A stretch of DNA of 64,000 nucleotides from Stenotrophomonas nitritireducens. Its GTDB lineage: Bacteria; Pseudomonadota; Gammaproteobacteria; Xanthomonadales; Xanthomonadaceae. Shown one piece after another: positions 38,869-47,575 of this stretch (the stretch's first letter is position 1; every line of letters starts with the position of its first letter). The DNA lies in contig NZ_CP016756.1 in assembly GCF_001700965.1 (NCBI RefSeq), forward strand, positions 1,922,001 through 1,986,000, given 5' to 3'. Position numbers and translations under genes: made by a program. Below the pieces are notes generated by a model, which was not told the origin of the DNA, made no database searches, and worked only from the letters and a program-made list of their open reading frames with translations.

Positions 38869-39894
38869 ATGCCTATCGAAAATTTAGTGAGCACCCTTTC
38901 CCCCAAGACTTCGGTCGCTTGGCGAATGTACCCCTCGGACCAACCCCTGGTTCCAACATCACCGAGACCATGCAACCGTCATCCAACTGGAACCTATGAC
39001 AGCGGCGAAAGACTGCCCACGACCGCCCTGTTGTTCGAGCGCTTACTCGCCAGAATCAGAAGCGCGCATGAGAACAGAAAGTTCGATCCTTGTCCTTTCT
39101 CAGAGCTATGGGAAAGAGCATGCAAGCAGCTAGCGAAGCACGGCAACGCTACCGACTTTGCAAACTGGAAGGTCCGGAACATCCTCAGGAACTCTAAGGC
39201 GTTCGCCGACCTCGATGACCAGATCGCTGAGGCATGGGCGGGCGTTCAACTCTCCCGTATCGAAGGAGAGGGGGCATATTACCGACGAGTCGCGTACTCG
39301 AAGCTGCAGCACCTTCAACTACAGCGCGACACTCTCAAGCCTAAAGCCACCATTGATGTGGACGATGCGCTAGACATTGCCATCGCCTTCTGGGTTGAAG
39401 CAAGGAACGCCTACAACGCTTCGGATGAAGCTCGGGCACTACACGCGCTTCTAGAGGGCAACTTCTACCTCGGCACGACCTACTCGCCCATTACCGAAGC
39501 AGAAGCACAGCGAGCGAGAGGCCAAAAGGGAATCAACACCACCCCTAGAGATGCGATCGTCGCCATAGCAGTGGAAGTAGTTAACTGCTACACAATCTCC
39601 AGAAACATCACTATTGCCGATGAGCTATGCGCCGTGATCGCAGATCAGATCGCGCACGACCCCAAGTACTCCGATGCAGTTGCGGCCTATAAAGACTGGA
39701 ACAGTAAAGGCAGCGCCACCGTTTCATCCGTGAGCGAGCGCATGCACGAAATGCTCATGGCGCTGATAGAGAAGAAGCAGGGCGCTGGAGCGAGATCCGG
39801 GTTCAAGAAGGCATTCAAAGAGCTACATGAACGGACCAAGGCGTACGGGCTACCAAACAGGAAGAGAAAAGTAAAGAACCCCGCCGGCGGGTAA
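38869..39894 (+). CDS. Hypothetical protein of the island, 341 residues
   Basis: Soluble, mostly helical protein with no motif I recognise; segments such as DDQIAEAWAGVQLSRIEGEG and VDDALDIAIAFWVEARNAYN are conserved-looking but unassigned. The ATG at 38869 has AAGGAAGAG upstream, which decides the start over an earlier in-frame codon at 38836. C-terminus is basic. First plus-strand gene of the island, before alpA. Confidence 0.65.
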   Translation: MPIENLVSTLSPKTSVAWRMYPSDQPLVPTSPRPCNRHPTGTYDSGERLPTTALLFERLLARIRSAHENRKFDPCPFSELWERACKQLAKHGNATDFANWKVRNILRNSKAFADLDDQIAEAWAGVQLSRIEGEGAYYRRVAYSKLQHLQLQRDTLKPKATIDVDDALDIAIAFWVEARNAYNASDEARALHALLEGNFYLGTTYSPITEAEAQRARGQKGINTTPRDAIVAIAVEVVNCYTISRNITIADELCAVIADQIAHDPKYSDAVAAYKDWNSKGSATVSSVSERMHEMLMALIEKKQGAGARSGFKKAFKELHERTKAYGLPNRKRKVKNPAGG

Positions 39895-39967
39895 ATTTTC
39901 GAATCAGGCCCAAACGGGCAACCTCCTTGCACCTCGCAGAGCACCGCGATCAACCAAGGAGAAACCC

Positions 39968-40342
39968 GTGTTGCACAACGCTACAACTGCTACCAGCAGC
40001 CGCCCCGCCGCTTCCCGTACTAAGGAAGCCAACCTCGCCGCAGCCAGCGCCGGCACGCTGTCTATCAGCAGCGAAACCATCGAACGTCTGGAGGCCATCC
40101 TCCAGACGTTCCAGCGCAGCCCCGTACTGGACCAGGCGATCCGCCTGCCCGAGGTGCTGTCGATCGTCGGCCTGTCTAAGAGCACCTGGTATGCCCGCCT
40201 CAATGCGCGCCTGCCGGCGTACGACGCCCGCGCTCCGAAGCCTTTCAAGCTCGGCACCTCCGACCGTTCGCCTACCGCGTGGTGGCGCTCGGAAGTGATG
40301 GCATACGTCCTGGCCTGCGCTGCCGCGCAGCCGGCGCACTGA
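39968..40342 (+). CDS. AlpA-like helix-turn-helix regulator
   Basis: 124 residues. A short Ala/Thr-rich N-terminus leads to the AlpA/MerR-like HTH RLPEVLSIVGLSKSTWYARL and the wing segment P-F-K-L-G-T, ending W-W-R-S-E-V. AlpA proteins regulate integrase or replication genes of P4-type islands. GTG start with AAGGAG upstream. Followed by two genes in tight order, ending with a DUF3987 protein. Confidence 0.75.
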   Translation: MLHNATTATSSRPAASRTKEANLAAASAGTLSISSETIERLEAILQTFQRSPVLDQAIRLPEVLSIVGLSKSTWYARLNARLPAYDARAPKPFKLGTSDRSPTAWWRSEVMAYVLACAAAQPAH

Positions 40343-40353
40343 GGGGAAGGCAG

Positions 40354-40647
40354 ATGAATTCGGACAACAACCCCGTCGCGCATGCCGATGACCGCCTGCT
40401 GGAGCAGGCCGGCCGCTGCACCGATGCACTGAAAGCACTGCAGCCCAAGCAGCAGCACCAGAAGGCGCAGCTGTTCGCATTGCTGTACCCGACCATCGTG
40501 GAACTGCTGAACAAGCAGGTGAGCCAGAAGGCGATCCTGGAGGTGCTGGAAACCCAGGGCCTGAAGCTGCACCCCGCCCGTTTCAAGGAACTCATGGCAG
40601 CGCAGGCCGCCACCACCCACACCTCCAGCACCGACAAGGCACTCTAA
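40354..40647 (+). CDS. Hypothetical protein between alpA and DUF3987 genes
   Basis: 97 residues, probably helical (LLEQAGRCTDALKALQPKQQ, AILEVLETQGLKLHPARFKE). No family recognised. ATG at 40354 preceded by GGGGAAGG. Its stop overlaps the next start by one base (TAATG), so it is probably part of the same replication or regulation unit. Confidence 0.65.
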   Translation: MNSDNNPVAHADDRLLEQAGRCTDALKALQPKQQHQKAQLFALLYPTIVELLNKQVSQKAILEVLETQGLKLHPARFKELMAAQAATTHTSSTDKAL

Positions 40648-42110
40648 TGAACAAGCGTATCCCCACCTATCCGTTCCCGGTGAACGAGTTTTACAAGTCC
40701 GTGGCCCTGGCCATTGAGGAGACCATGGAGGCCATCCAGGCACCGGATGCCCTGGTTGCCACTTCGTTCCTGACTGGCATGTCGATCGCATGCCAGTCCG
40801 ACGTCGATGTCATGCTTCCGCATGCAACCACGACGCCCTGTGCTCTGTATCTGGCAACGGTTGCCGACTCGGGCGAGCGCAAGACGGCCACGGACAAGCT
40901 TGTCATGAAGCCGATCTACGACTACGAGCGCTCGTATGCCAATGCGTACAAGGCTGCGGCGGAGCAGTACGAAGTCGATCACGGCTTCTGGGAGGTCGAG
41001 AGCAAGGCGATCAATCGCCTGATTACCAGCACCCTCGCAAAGGGTAATGACACCACCGAGTTGCGTCAGCGCTTTGCGATGCACAGGGCAGCCGAACCTG
41101 TGAAGCCGGCATGCAATCGCATGATTGTGCAGGACGCAACCGAGCGCGGCCTGATCAATGCGGTGCAGGGAGATGGCAAGTCCATCGCCATGCTCAGCGA
41201 TGAGGGTGCAACGCTCCTGAAGAGCGGTGCATTCCGCAACTCGGCAACCCTGAACAAGCTGTGGGATGCCCCCTCAATGATCATGCTTGACCGCGCCGAC
41301 GAGGTGGTCCAGGTCACGGATCCGCGCTTGACGCTCAGCTTCATGATCCAGGAGGACCTGTTCCAGGACTTTCTGAAGACGAAGAACAGCACGGCGCGTG
41401 CATCTGGCTTCCTCGCCCGCTTCGTGTTCTGCCATCCCGAGTCGACCCAGGGCTACCGTGCTGCCACTGAGCTGACCAACGAAGAGCCGGTGCACGGCGC
41501 TAACGTCCTGGCCTTCCACAAGCGCATGACCGCGCTCTTGGAAGCCCGAGACCAGCGCCATGCCAATGGCAACTACAGCAAGAAGGTGCTGCGCTTCTCG
41601 ACCGATGCCAAGGCACTGTGGAAGGAGACCTACGACATGATCGAACCGCAGCTCGCAAAGGGCCGCGCCTACCACAGCATCCGTGATGCAGCCTCCAAGA
41701 CCATGGAGATCGCCAGCCGTATCGCCGGCATCTTCCACCACTTTGAGGGTATCGAAGGTGAGGTGATCGAGCGTGCGACGCTGCAGCGCGCCATCAACGT
41801 CACGGGCTTCTATCACGATGAGTTCCGCGAGAAGTTCGGCGACCACAATGATCTTCCGCAGGACGAGAAGGACGCCCGGGCCTTGATGGAGTACATGCGC
41901 ACGAAGTACTGGGTCCGCTGTCGTAAGTGGGCCTACCGCAATGACATTCGCAAGGATGGCCCTGTTCGCCATCAGTCACGCTTTGTTGCCGCACTGGACC
42001 TACTGGAGGAGGAGGATGTCATCCGCGTAGTACCTGAACGCCGCTACGGACGTGGCAAGCTCGTGATTGAGTTCAACCCCAACTTCTTTGATCGCCCCGG
42101 GGCGCTCTGA
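40647..42110 (+). CDS. DUF3987 (YfjI-like) protein, putative island replication/primase-associated ATPase
   Basis: 487 residues. Shows the DUF3987 features: an N-terminal segment F-P-V-N-E-F-Y-K-S-V-A, a P-loop-like S-G-E-R-K-T-A-T-D-K, and a helical C-terminal domain ending in a winged-helix-like segment (ALDLLEEEDVIRVVPERRYG). YfjI-type proteins sit where replication proteins sit in integrative elements, but their biochemical role is not firmly known. Terminated by an intrinsic terminator 20 bp downstream. Confidence 0.75.
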   Translation: MNKRIPTYPFPVNEFYKSVALAIEETMEAIQAPDALVATSFLTGMSIACQSDVDVMLPHATTTPCALYLATVADSGERKTATDKLVMKPIYDYERSYANAYKAAAEQYEVDHGFWEVESKAINRLITSTLAKGNDTTELRQRFAMHRAAEPVKPACNRMIVQDATERGLINAVQGDGKSIAMLSDEGATLLKSGAFRNSATLNKLWDAPSMIMLDRADEVVQVTDPRLTLSFMIQEDLFQDFLKTKNSTARASGFLARFVFCHPESTQGYRAATELTNEEPVHGANVLAFHKRMTALLEARDQRHANGNYSKKVLRFSTDAKALWKETYDMIEPQLAKGRAYHSIRDAASKTMEIASRIAGIFHHFEGIEGEVIERATLQRAINVTGFYHDEFREKFGDHNDLPQDEKDARALMEYMRTKYWVRCRKWAYRNDIRKDGPVRHQSRFVAALDLLEEEDVIRVVPERRYGRGKLVIEFNPNFFDRPGAL

Positions 42111-42130
42111 CCTCAGTCGTCCGCACAGTA

Positions 42131-42164
42131 AAGGCCGCCCCTCATGGGGCGGCCTTTCTTTATT
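42131..42164 (+). terminator. Intrinsic terminator after the DUF3987 gene
   Basis: AAGGCCGCCCC and GGGGCGGCCTT form an 11-bp stem with loop TCAT, followed by TCTTTATT. The opposite strand has a matching A-rich lead, so it may also work for the convergent relaxase gene. Confidence 0.85.
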
Positions 42165-42284
42165 CTGGTGACCACCAGTGCGGAGCGGCCTCGGACTTTC
42201 ACACAAAATGGGCGTGCACACGATGCGACAATGCCCCCGTTGGGGCAAAGTCGCACGGTTTTCCGGGCTCCCGCCCCACCATTC

Positions 42285-43010
42285 TCAAAGCTCCCCTCGC
42301 CCGCGCATGGCTTGCCTGGCCGTCACGTAGGCTAGCCGCTCGTCTCCGGACATCCCCCGAATCCGGAATGCTCCCAAGTGACGCTCGGCACGGCGTTCGA
42401 TGCCCTGCTCTTTCAGTGTCCGGTGATCAACACGTTCCGCAATGCCATTGCGTTCCAAGTGCTCGTTGATGATCTTCGCAACCATGTAACGGCTTTCAAT
42501 CACGCTCTCACTGACCTGCACGTTGGTTCTTCCGCACGCATCCTTCCTGCGTCCGCCCGCTTCAGGCCTGTCAGGGTTGTACCTGCGGAACATCTGCGAC
42601 GCCGGTCGATCGATCCCATCCGGCATGCGATCTGAAATCATCAAGTGCAGGTGCAAGTTGATCCCCCCTTCGAGGGATGCCTCGGGTGCATGGACCGCGA
42701 ACTGATAGGGCTTCGTACCTGCCAGGTAACAAGTGAGATCGTGCACTAGGTCCCTCGACCTGCTGCCGACAAGCTCATTTGGGAGCGCAATGATGAACTC
42801 CCTGTACGCGGCACCATTCATGCGCTCGTGTGCATCCGCTGCGGCCCAGAACGCTCGAACACTACCCTCTGCCCAAGAAGGTAAATTCCCATATCCAACG
42901 TCGACCAAGTCCTCCCGTGACCGATACCTTCCTTCGCGACGTATGTAGTCGCTATGCCCTACGGCTTTGCCCTTTGCGCCAGTCTTTAGCTGTAAATGGA
43001 AGATCTTCAT
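42285..43010 (-). CDS. mobA: MOBQ relaxase (MobA/MobL family)
   Basis: 241 residues matching the relaxase domain of IncQ MobA: start M-K-I-F-H-L-Q-L-K-T-G, the nicking Tyr22 in H-S-D-Y-I-R-R-E-G-R-Y, and the metal-binding three-His motif INLHLHLMISD. It nicks oriT and carries the strand into a recipient using another element's secretion channel. It is shorter than R1162 MobA because the primase part is absent. An IncQ-like oriT lies 80 bp upstream. No mating-pair genes are present, so the island is mobilizable, not self-transmissible. Confidence 0.88.
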   Translation of the reverse strand: MKIFHLQLKTGAKGKAVGHSDYIRREGRYRSREDLVDVGYGNLPSWAEGSVRAFWAAADAHERMNGAAYREFIIALPNELVGSRSRDLVHDLTCYLAGTKPYQFAVHAPEASLEGGINLHLHLMISDRMPDGIDRPASQMFRRYNPDRPEAGGRRKDACGRTNVQVSESVIESRYMVAKIINEHLERNGIAERVDHRTLKEQGIERRAERHLGAFRIRGMSGDERLAYVTARQAMRGRGEL

Positions 43011-43036
43011 GATTAACCTCTATGTCGGGAATGAAA

Positions 43037-43062
43037 AGGCCAGTGACGTTGGTCACTGGCCT
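43037..43062. promoter_or_regulatory. Perfect 11-bp hairpin in the relaxase leader
   Basis: AGGCCAGTGAC and GTCACTGGCCT pair around a 4-nt loop; read on the minus strand it is followed by TTTTC, 26 bp before the relaxase start. It could be an attenuator that limits mobA transcription or a structural part of the transfer origin. Confidence 0.55.
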
Positions 43063-43093
43063 CTGTGGGATGGCTTGAAAGCTACTTAGCCTG

Positions 43094-43130
43094 ATGAGTT
43101 TGGAGAAACGGTAAGTGCGCGCTCTGCTTC
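43094..43130. other. IncQ-like origin of transfer (oriT)
   Basis: GTTTGGAGAAAC, an interrupted dyad, stands next to GGTAAGTGCGCGCT, which closely matches the nick region of IncQ/MOBQ oriTs (R1162 core: GGTAAATGCGCCCT next to a GTTTCTC dyad, recalled from knowledge). The match plus the adjacent MobA gene supports an oriT, with nicking expected inside TGCGCG. Confidence 0.75.
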
Positions 43131-43261
43131 CCCCCCTCCCTTCTATTGCATGTAGTGCACGTCATTGGGGGGAGTCATGTAAGTACTAATAGCCGGCTTC
43201 TCTCATACCTTATGCACCTAGGAGTAAGAAACTACTCATCCTGCTCCGAGCAGTAGTTCAA

Positions 43262-43885
43262 TCAGTACGCTGCAGTGACAGGCTTAGCCTCAATCAACTT
43301 CCCGGTATGAAGAACGTAGCTCACATTCTTCTCCACCGAGGGACAGCAGGTGGCATCACCCGGTCCCTGTACCAGGATCTTCATGACAACCATCCCGCCC
43401 TGCACTGCGAACTCCTGAACTCCCTCCCCATACCCTGACACAGGCAGTGAGTCCGCATACGTCAAACCATTACCTTCTTTGAGGAAGACCGCCAGGTGCG
43501 TGGCGTAACCGTTACCGCCATCAGTGGCCTGCAGTACGAACAGCACGGCCTTGTCACTGAGACCGTCGCCATTGAGGTCACCCTCTGCGAAGCGCCTAGC
43601 TTCGACGTCTTCCTCTGACTGATTGAAGATGAAAGCATCTCGAGCCAGTGCATCATTGATGACACTCTCCACCGGAGCAGCTGCAGAGGGCTCCGCTGTG
43701 ATCTGCGGCTCAGCTTGCGCAGGTGCGCAGCTAACCGCTTCTGCCTGCACGGGCGTCAAACCTGCCGGCACTTCGCATCCAGCAAGGTTGATGTCACCTG
43801 CCTGGGTGAGGGTCGATTCCTTCTTGCAGCCCACCAGCGCCAGTACGGCCCACACGGCGCCTACCAACATACCTACCTTCTTCAT
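43262..43885 (-). CDS. Putative lipoprotein of unknown function
   Basis: 207 residues with a lipobox (L-A-L-V-G-C, Cys20) and, near residue 100, an acidic loop DLNGDGLSDKAVLF of the FG-GAP/EF-hand-like type that may bind calcium. The C-terminus has a cysteine pair (ATCCPSVEKN). Similar proteins are usually called conserved hypothetical. It is last in a minus-strand set of exported proteins (43.2-46.2 kb). Confidence 0.65.
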   Translation of the reverse strand: MKKVGMLVGAVWAVLALVGCKKESTLTQAGDINLAGCEVPAGLTPVQAEAVSCAPAQAEPQITAEPSAAAPVESVINDALARDAFIFNQSEEDVEARRFAEGDLNGDGLSDKAVLFVLQATDGGNGYATHLAVFLKEGNGLTYADSLPVSGYGEGVQEFAVQGGMVVMKILVQGPGDATCCPSVEKNVSYVLHTGKLIEAKPVTAAY

Positions 43886-43975
43886 CGTCTCTCCTGAGAT
43901 CCTTTGGCAAAAATCAAAACACGCGCACGCAGCGGGCGTGCATCGGCACGCCCGCTATGTACCCTCTTTACCCCG

Positions 43976-44929
43976 TCAGTTTCTTTTGTCCGATCCGTCA
44001 CAGACCCAGCAGTCCGGATCCAGTCCGCGAGCGATCTTGTCGGCCCGGATGCTCTCCTGCTCCGCCTGGTACTTCGCTTCGCGCTGGGCCGGCGTCAGCA
44101 GGCGTACTGCGTTGTATCGTTTCTCCGCCTCTGTAAGCAGAACTTCCTGCTTGGGCGTCAGAGCGAAATCATCGCTTTGCGAAATTGAACGATGAAGCGC
44201 CCACATCTCCGGTTCGGTCAGGTATTCGGTGCCGTCTTGCAGATAGTGCGTCTGTGAGACCAGCTTTCCACCCTCGTACAGGCCCCGCTCCGAGACGGCT
44301 CCGTTCTCCTCCCAGTAGGCTTCCCACAGCCCTACAGGCACGCTGCCTTTGAAGTTGGCCTTTACCTTGACCTGGCCGTTCAAGTAGTAGCTGATCGCTT
44401 CTCCTTCCAGACCGTTGTTCACAGCCGTGGCCTGGTAGGAGAGCTGTCCAGGCTTCTCGGCGAAGTAGATCTTGATCGGCCCTTCCACGCGCCCGTTCTG
44501 CATCGTCAGGATGACGCCAGGACTCCCTGTCTTCGTATGGAACACGGTCTCGCCATCCAGACCGCCGTCAGTCCGCTTGCCTTCGTAGGCGACGACCTGT
44601 GACTGCGGATAGCGGCAGATGTACTGGCCGCCTACCAATCCTTCTTCCACATCCACATCGCAGACATAGTTCAAGTTGCCCAGCAGTGCGGTCATGCTGG
44701 TGGTCTGATTGGTATTGAGGTTCTGAAGGATGGTTCTCAGAGAGCCCAGGAGCGGTTCGAGCTGCTTGTGCGGTACACCGGTCACCCGTCCGTCAAAGGG
44801 TTCATTGGAGCCGGATTCATAGATCTTGCCGTTACTCAGCTCTGCGTTGCGCCAGTCCAGAACTGGTTTGCTGCAGCCACCAAGAAGAAGCGCAGCCAGC
44901 ATGGCTGCAACGTAATTGATACTTTTCAT
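43976..44929 (-). CDS. Putative lipoprotein with MORN-like repeats
   Basis: 317 residues: lipobox L-L-L-G-G-C (Cys19), then repeated G-x-x-E-G-x-x-x-x-Y/F units (GGLDGETVFHTKTG, NGLEGEAISYYLNGQ, VGLWEAYWEENGAVSERG) like the MORN or YwqK-type antitoxin repeat family. The C-terminus is charged and ends with a C-W-V-C motif. Function unknown; the neighbours include further exported proteins and a DnaJ-domain protein. Confidence 0.65.
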   Translation of the reverse strand: MKSINYVAAMLAALLLGGCSKPVLDWRNAELSNGKIYESGSNEPFDGRVTGVPHKQLEPLLGSLRTILQNLNTNQTTSMTALLGNLNYVCDVDVEEGLVGGQYICRYPQSQVVAYEGKRTDGGLDGETVFHTKTGSPGVILTMQNGRVEGPIKIYFAEKPGQLSYQATAVNNGLEGEAISYYLNGQVKVKANFKGSVPVGLWEAYWEENGAVSERGLYEGGKLVSQTHYLQDGTEYLTEPEMWALHRSISQSDDFALTPKQEVLLTEAEKRYNAVRLLTPAQREAKYQAEQESIRADKIARGLDPDCWVCDGSDKRN

Positions 44930-45030
44930 GGAATTCCTTGTCTGTATGTTCGGGCGGCCGACATTCGGTCGTCAGAGGTAACGAGTGACACCGTCGGCGG
45001 CCTACTTCGAAGGCAGGACGTCAGGCGATA

Positions 45031-45300
45031 TCACGGGTTCCGACACTGGCCCGCAGCAACGAACAGCTGCTCGGCGAAGTCGGACGGTGGGTAACCCTGT
45101 CTTTTGATGGCCACCAGGCCCTGCTCGCCGTAGTGGTCCTGCAGCTTGTCGATGGCGCACCTGCAGTTGGACTTCGGTGCGCCGCTGCTCATGCAGTTGT
45201 CTATGAACTGGCCTCGGACCTTGTCCAGCTCGCTGGTACAAGCGCACAGCGCCAGCGGAATGAGAGCAACGGTGAGCATCTTTCGGATTCTTGATCCCAT
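45031..45300 (-). CDS. Small cysteine-containing lipoprotein
   Basis: 89 residues: signal peptide with lipobox A-L-C-A-C, then a helical domain with four cysteines (D-N-C-M-S-S-G, N-C-R-C-A-I-D, G-Q-C-R-N-P) that could form disulfides. Start chosen at 45300, where the signal peptide begins; the frame is open further upstream without ribosome site. It lies 2 bp after the 71-residue membrane protein gene. Confidence 0.6.
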   Translation of the reverse strand: MGSRIRKMLTVALIPLALCACTSELDKVRGQFIDNCMSSGAPKSNCRCAIDKLQDHYGEQGLVAIKRQGYPPSDFAEQLFVAAGQCRNP

Positions 45301-45302
45301 GC

Positions 45303-45518
45303 TTATCGCCTCTTCACCAGGACGAGCAGGGCAAAGATCACCACGATCCAAACCACGCCGCCGATCAGCTTTCCGAATGACGGGAAGACCACTACGGGCC
45401 AGACAAGGCCTTGCCCGAGGTTGTAGAAGAACCCCTTGTAGGCATAGCGCCCCCAGATATCGAAACATATGGCCGCGATCAGCACGGTCACGCCGTATAG
45501 GCCTATCAGGTACTTCAT
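45303..45518 (-). CDS. Small two-helix membrane protein
   Basis: 71 residues with an N-terminal membrane helix (YLIGLYGVTVLIAAICFDIW) and a C-terminal one (KLIGGVVWIVVIFALLVLVK). No family recognised. It lies between a DnaJ-domain gene and a small lipoprotein gene, with tight spacing on both sides, so it probably works with them. Confidence 0.6.
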   Translation of the reverse strand: MKYLIGLYGVTVLIAAICFDIWGRYAYKGFFYNLGQGLVWPVVVFPSFGKLIGGVVWIVVIFALLVLVKRR

Positions 45519-45540
45519 GTAATTCCCCTATTAGTTGAGA

Positions 45541-46224
45541 TCAGTTGGCTTCTTGCAGGTAGTGGCTGACGGCTCTGAACAGCCGTCGCAGGTCATCGGC
45601 GTTGGGAACACTCAATGTGATGAAGGGCTCGCCATGGATTCGGATGTGCGCACCGTGGGCGGTGATCTCCGTCAGACAACCCAGTAACCGGATCTCAGCC
45701 TGCTCGAACTTGGCCTTGCACCGAATCTGGGTTTCGGTGATGAGAACGCCCTCCCTGGCACCGCCGAAGACGGTGTCGTCGATGAGCACGACAACGTCCT
45801 GGGCCCGCAGCCTCTCCCCGTAGCTGTCCAAGGCTGCCTGGAGCTTCTTCTTTGGAATATCCGGAGCCACGAACACGCGTTCAAAGGGCTCATTGCTGAA
45901 CTCGAGTCCCTCCAGGGCCTGCCGAAGCGAGCGGAGAGGGGGAGGCTCTGGAGCCTTGGTTTGTGGAGCCTCTGGCTCGGGGCTGGGTCTGGCTGGGGCT
46001 CGGGAGCGGTCAAATCGCTCCCGTTCGGCCGGGTCTTTGAGGACGGCATAGGCCTTGTTGATGGCCTGCATCTTGGCCGTCGCCCATGCCACGGCAGCCT
46101 CGTCTCCTGCTGCGTAGCGATCAGGGTGGTACTGACTCCGCCGGCCCTTATAAGCCAGTTCTATCTCCCAGAGGGGTGCCCCGGGGCGTACCCCGAGGAC
46201 TTCGTAGTGGTTTTCATCCGCCAT
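45541..46224 (-). CDS. DnaJ-domain (J-domain) protein
   Basis: 227 residues: an N-terminal J domain (H-Y-E-V-L-G-V-R-P-G-A, with the HPD triad in SQYHPDRYAAGDE), a Pro/Glu-rich linker, and a C-terminal domain of about 125 residues (ERVFVAPDIPKKKLQAALDS) I do not recognise. There is no zinc-finger region, so it is a class C J protein that would recruit DnaK to a specific client. First gene of the minus-strand set with membrane and lipoproteins. Confidence 0.75.
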   Translation of the reverse strand: MADENHYEVLGVRPGAPLWEIELAYKGRRSQYHPDRYAAGDEAAVAWATAKMQAINKAYAVLKDPAERERFDRSRAPARPSPEPEAPQTKAPEPPPLRSLRQALEGLEFSNEPFERVFVAPDIPKKKLQAALDSYGERLRAQDVVVLIDDTVFGGAREGVLITETQIRCKAKFEQAEIRLLGCLTEITAHGAHIRIHGEPFITLSVPNADDLRRLFRAVSHYLQEAN

Positions 46225-46465
46225 CAGGCCCTCTCCTGAGGATGAGCCATCGATGTGCCTCCATTCGTTGTGCCGGCTATATCCATGGCCATAGCTCTCC
46301 CACTTCTTCCTTCCTCAACATGACTGCTCGATTCCCCACAACGCCAGTAGCGAACACAGAGCTACGTTCAAGGCTTGCAATAAACTTACGTGATACGTAG
46401 AGTCTACCCGGGGCGTAGATCATCCGTCATCCTGTTGGTATGACTACATCGGTCACCTCCTGCTA

Positions 46466-46849
46466 ATGGCCGGCCCTGCCCTCGAACCCCGAGGCGTAGT
46501 GGCTGCGCGCCTGCGCCAAGCCCGACTGCTTCGAGGGCTTAGCCAACGCGAAGTCGGAGTTCGAATGGGACTTGATAAGGACACTGCCTCGGCACGCATA
46601 AGCCGCTACGAGAGCGAGTCCATGGCCATAAGCTTGGAATCACTATTTTCGTTGGCTGACGCTCTTCAAGTGCCGGCCGCGTATTTGCTGGCGTCATCGG
46701 CAGCTATGGCAGACGCTATCCTTTTGATAGGTGATGAAAGCGAAGTACAGCAGGCTCGTCTCGCTCAGGCCTTGGCCGCTCTTGCTAGCCTTCCAGCAGT
46801 ACGCCGGAAGGCACTACTCGAAGAGATCTTGGGTAAGCCGGGCATCTAG
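46466..46849 (+). CDS. XRE-family transcriptional regulator
   Basis: 127 residues: N-terminal lambda-repressor-like HTH (LRQARLLRGLSQREVGVRMG, then ISRYESES) and a C-terminal helical tail. Divergent from the DnaJ set, with a 240-bp shared region. No clear ribosome site precedes the ATG, so translation may be leaderless or begin at a GTG shortly downstream. Probably regulates the divergent genes or the island. Confidence 0.75.
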   Translation: MAGPALEPRGVVAARLRQARLLRGLSQREVGVRMGLDKDTASARISRYESESMAISLESLFSLADALQVPAAYLLASSAAMADAILLIGDESEVQQARLAQALAALASLPAVRRKALLEEILGKPGI

Positions 46850-47056
46850 CCCTTCTTCTAGTTTCAGGGCCTTCACCAAGTATCGGCCTGCCATTCGCCG
46901 TAGACGTTCCGCAGCCTCTCTAGCCCGCGCCTTCGTGCGCCAGTTTCCGTCGGTAGCTGAGCGCTCTACCTCCCGTGCCTGTCGGTCTAGATCAGCCGCT
47001 TTGGCACGAGCCAGCGCTGCCCTGGTCATTGACCAGGACATATCTGTTTCCTTCAT
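46814..47056 (-). CDS. Small basic helical protein
   Basis: 80 residues, rich in Arg and Ala (RAREAAERLRRMAGRYLVKA), probably one long amphipathic helix. It overlaps the 3' end of the XRE gene by 36 bp on the opposite strand. Follows the RadC gene on the same strand with a 24-bp gap. Family not recognised. Confidence 0.5.
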   Translation of the reverse strand: MKETDMSWSMTRAALARAKAADLDRQAREVERSATDGNWRTKARAREAAERLRRMAGRYLVKALKLEEGLDARLTQDLFE

Positions 47057-47080
47057 GCTGTTCTCCTAGGTATCCGGGCC

Positions 47081-47575
47081 TTAGATCTGCCCGAGCTGAG
47101 CCATCGAGGTGCCTTGGCTCGCCGACACCACAAGATGGTCGACGACCCTCACCTCCACCATCGCCAGTACTTCCTTCAATCGCCTGGTGATGGCTCGATC
47201 CGCTTCTGATGGCTCGCAATGCCCGCTGGGGTGGTTGTGAGCCAGCAGGACCGCCGCCGCGTTCAGGGCCAAGGCACGTTGAACGAGAATCCGCGGATGG
47301 ATCTCAGCACCATCTATAGAGCCTGAGAACAGCCGTTCTACGGCGATCAGGCGGTTACGGGCATCGAGGAACGCCACCTCGAAGTGCTCGCGGATCTCAT
47401 GCCCTAGACGCAGACGGAAAAACCTTTCGGCAACATCCGGATCTCCCAATAGAAGGCCACTGACCATTGCTCTGCTCTCAAGAATTTCCAATGCTTGGGA
47501 AAGGACGGAACTGTCACGTTCGTTCAAACCGCCAGGTAGCTTTTCCAGGCGCTGCTTGTGCGGCGAGACGTTCAT
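47081..47575 (-). CDS. radC: RadC-like JAB/MPN-domain protein
   Basis: 164 residues with the JAMM zinc motif LLAHNHPSGHCEPSEAD (H-x-H then S and D) near residue 112 and the downstream VVDHLVVSA. It lacks the N-terminal helix-hairpin-helix part of chromosomal RadC, as usual for mobile-element copies. The start at 47575 overlaps the DUF932 stop by 4 bp (ATGA). The role is unknown; such genes often travel with anti-restriction and DUF932 genes. Confidence 0.85.
   Translation of the reverse strand: MNVSPHKQRLEKLPGGLNERDSSVLSQALEILESRAMVSGLLLGDPDVAERFFRLRLGHEIREHFEVAFLDARNRLIAVERLFSGSIDGAEIHPRILVQRALALNAAAVLLAHNHPSGHCEPSEADRAITRRLKEVLAMVEVRVVDHLVVSASQGTSMAQLGQI

Noticed and set aside
46277..46423. 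48-codon frame on the minus strand upstream of the DnaJ gene
   Set aside because: It has a modest ribosome site (AGGA) but no hydrophobic segment or motif, and it would occupy the promoter region; left out for lack of support.
46444..46454. CAGGAGGTGA on the minus strand as a strong ribosome site
   Set aside because: The ATG five bases behind it is followed directly by TAG, so no gene can start there.
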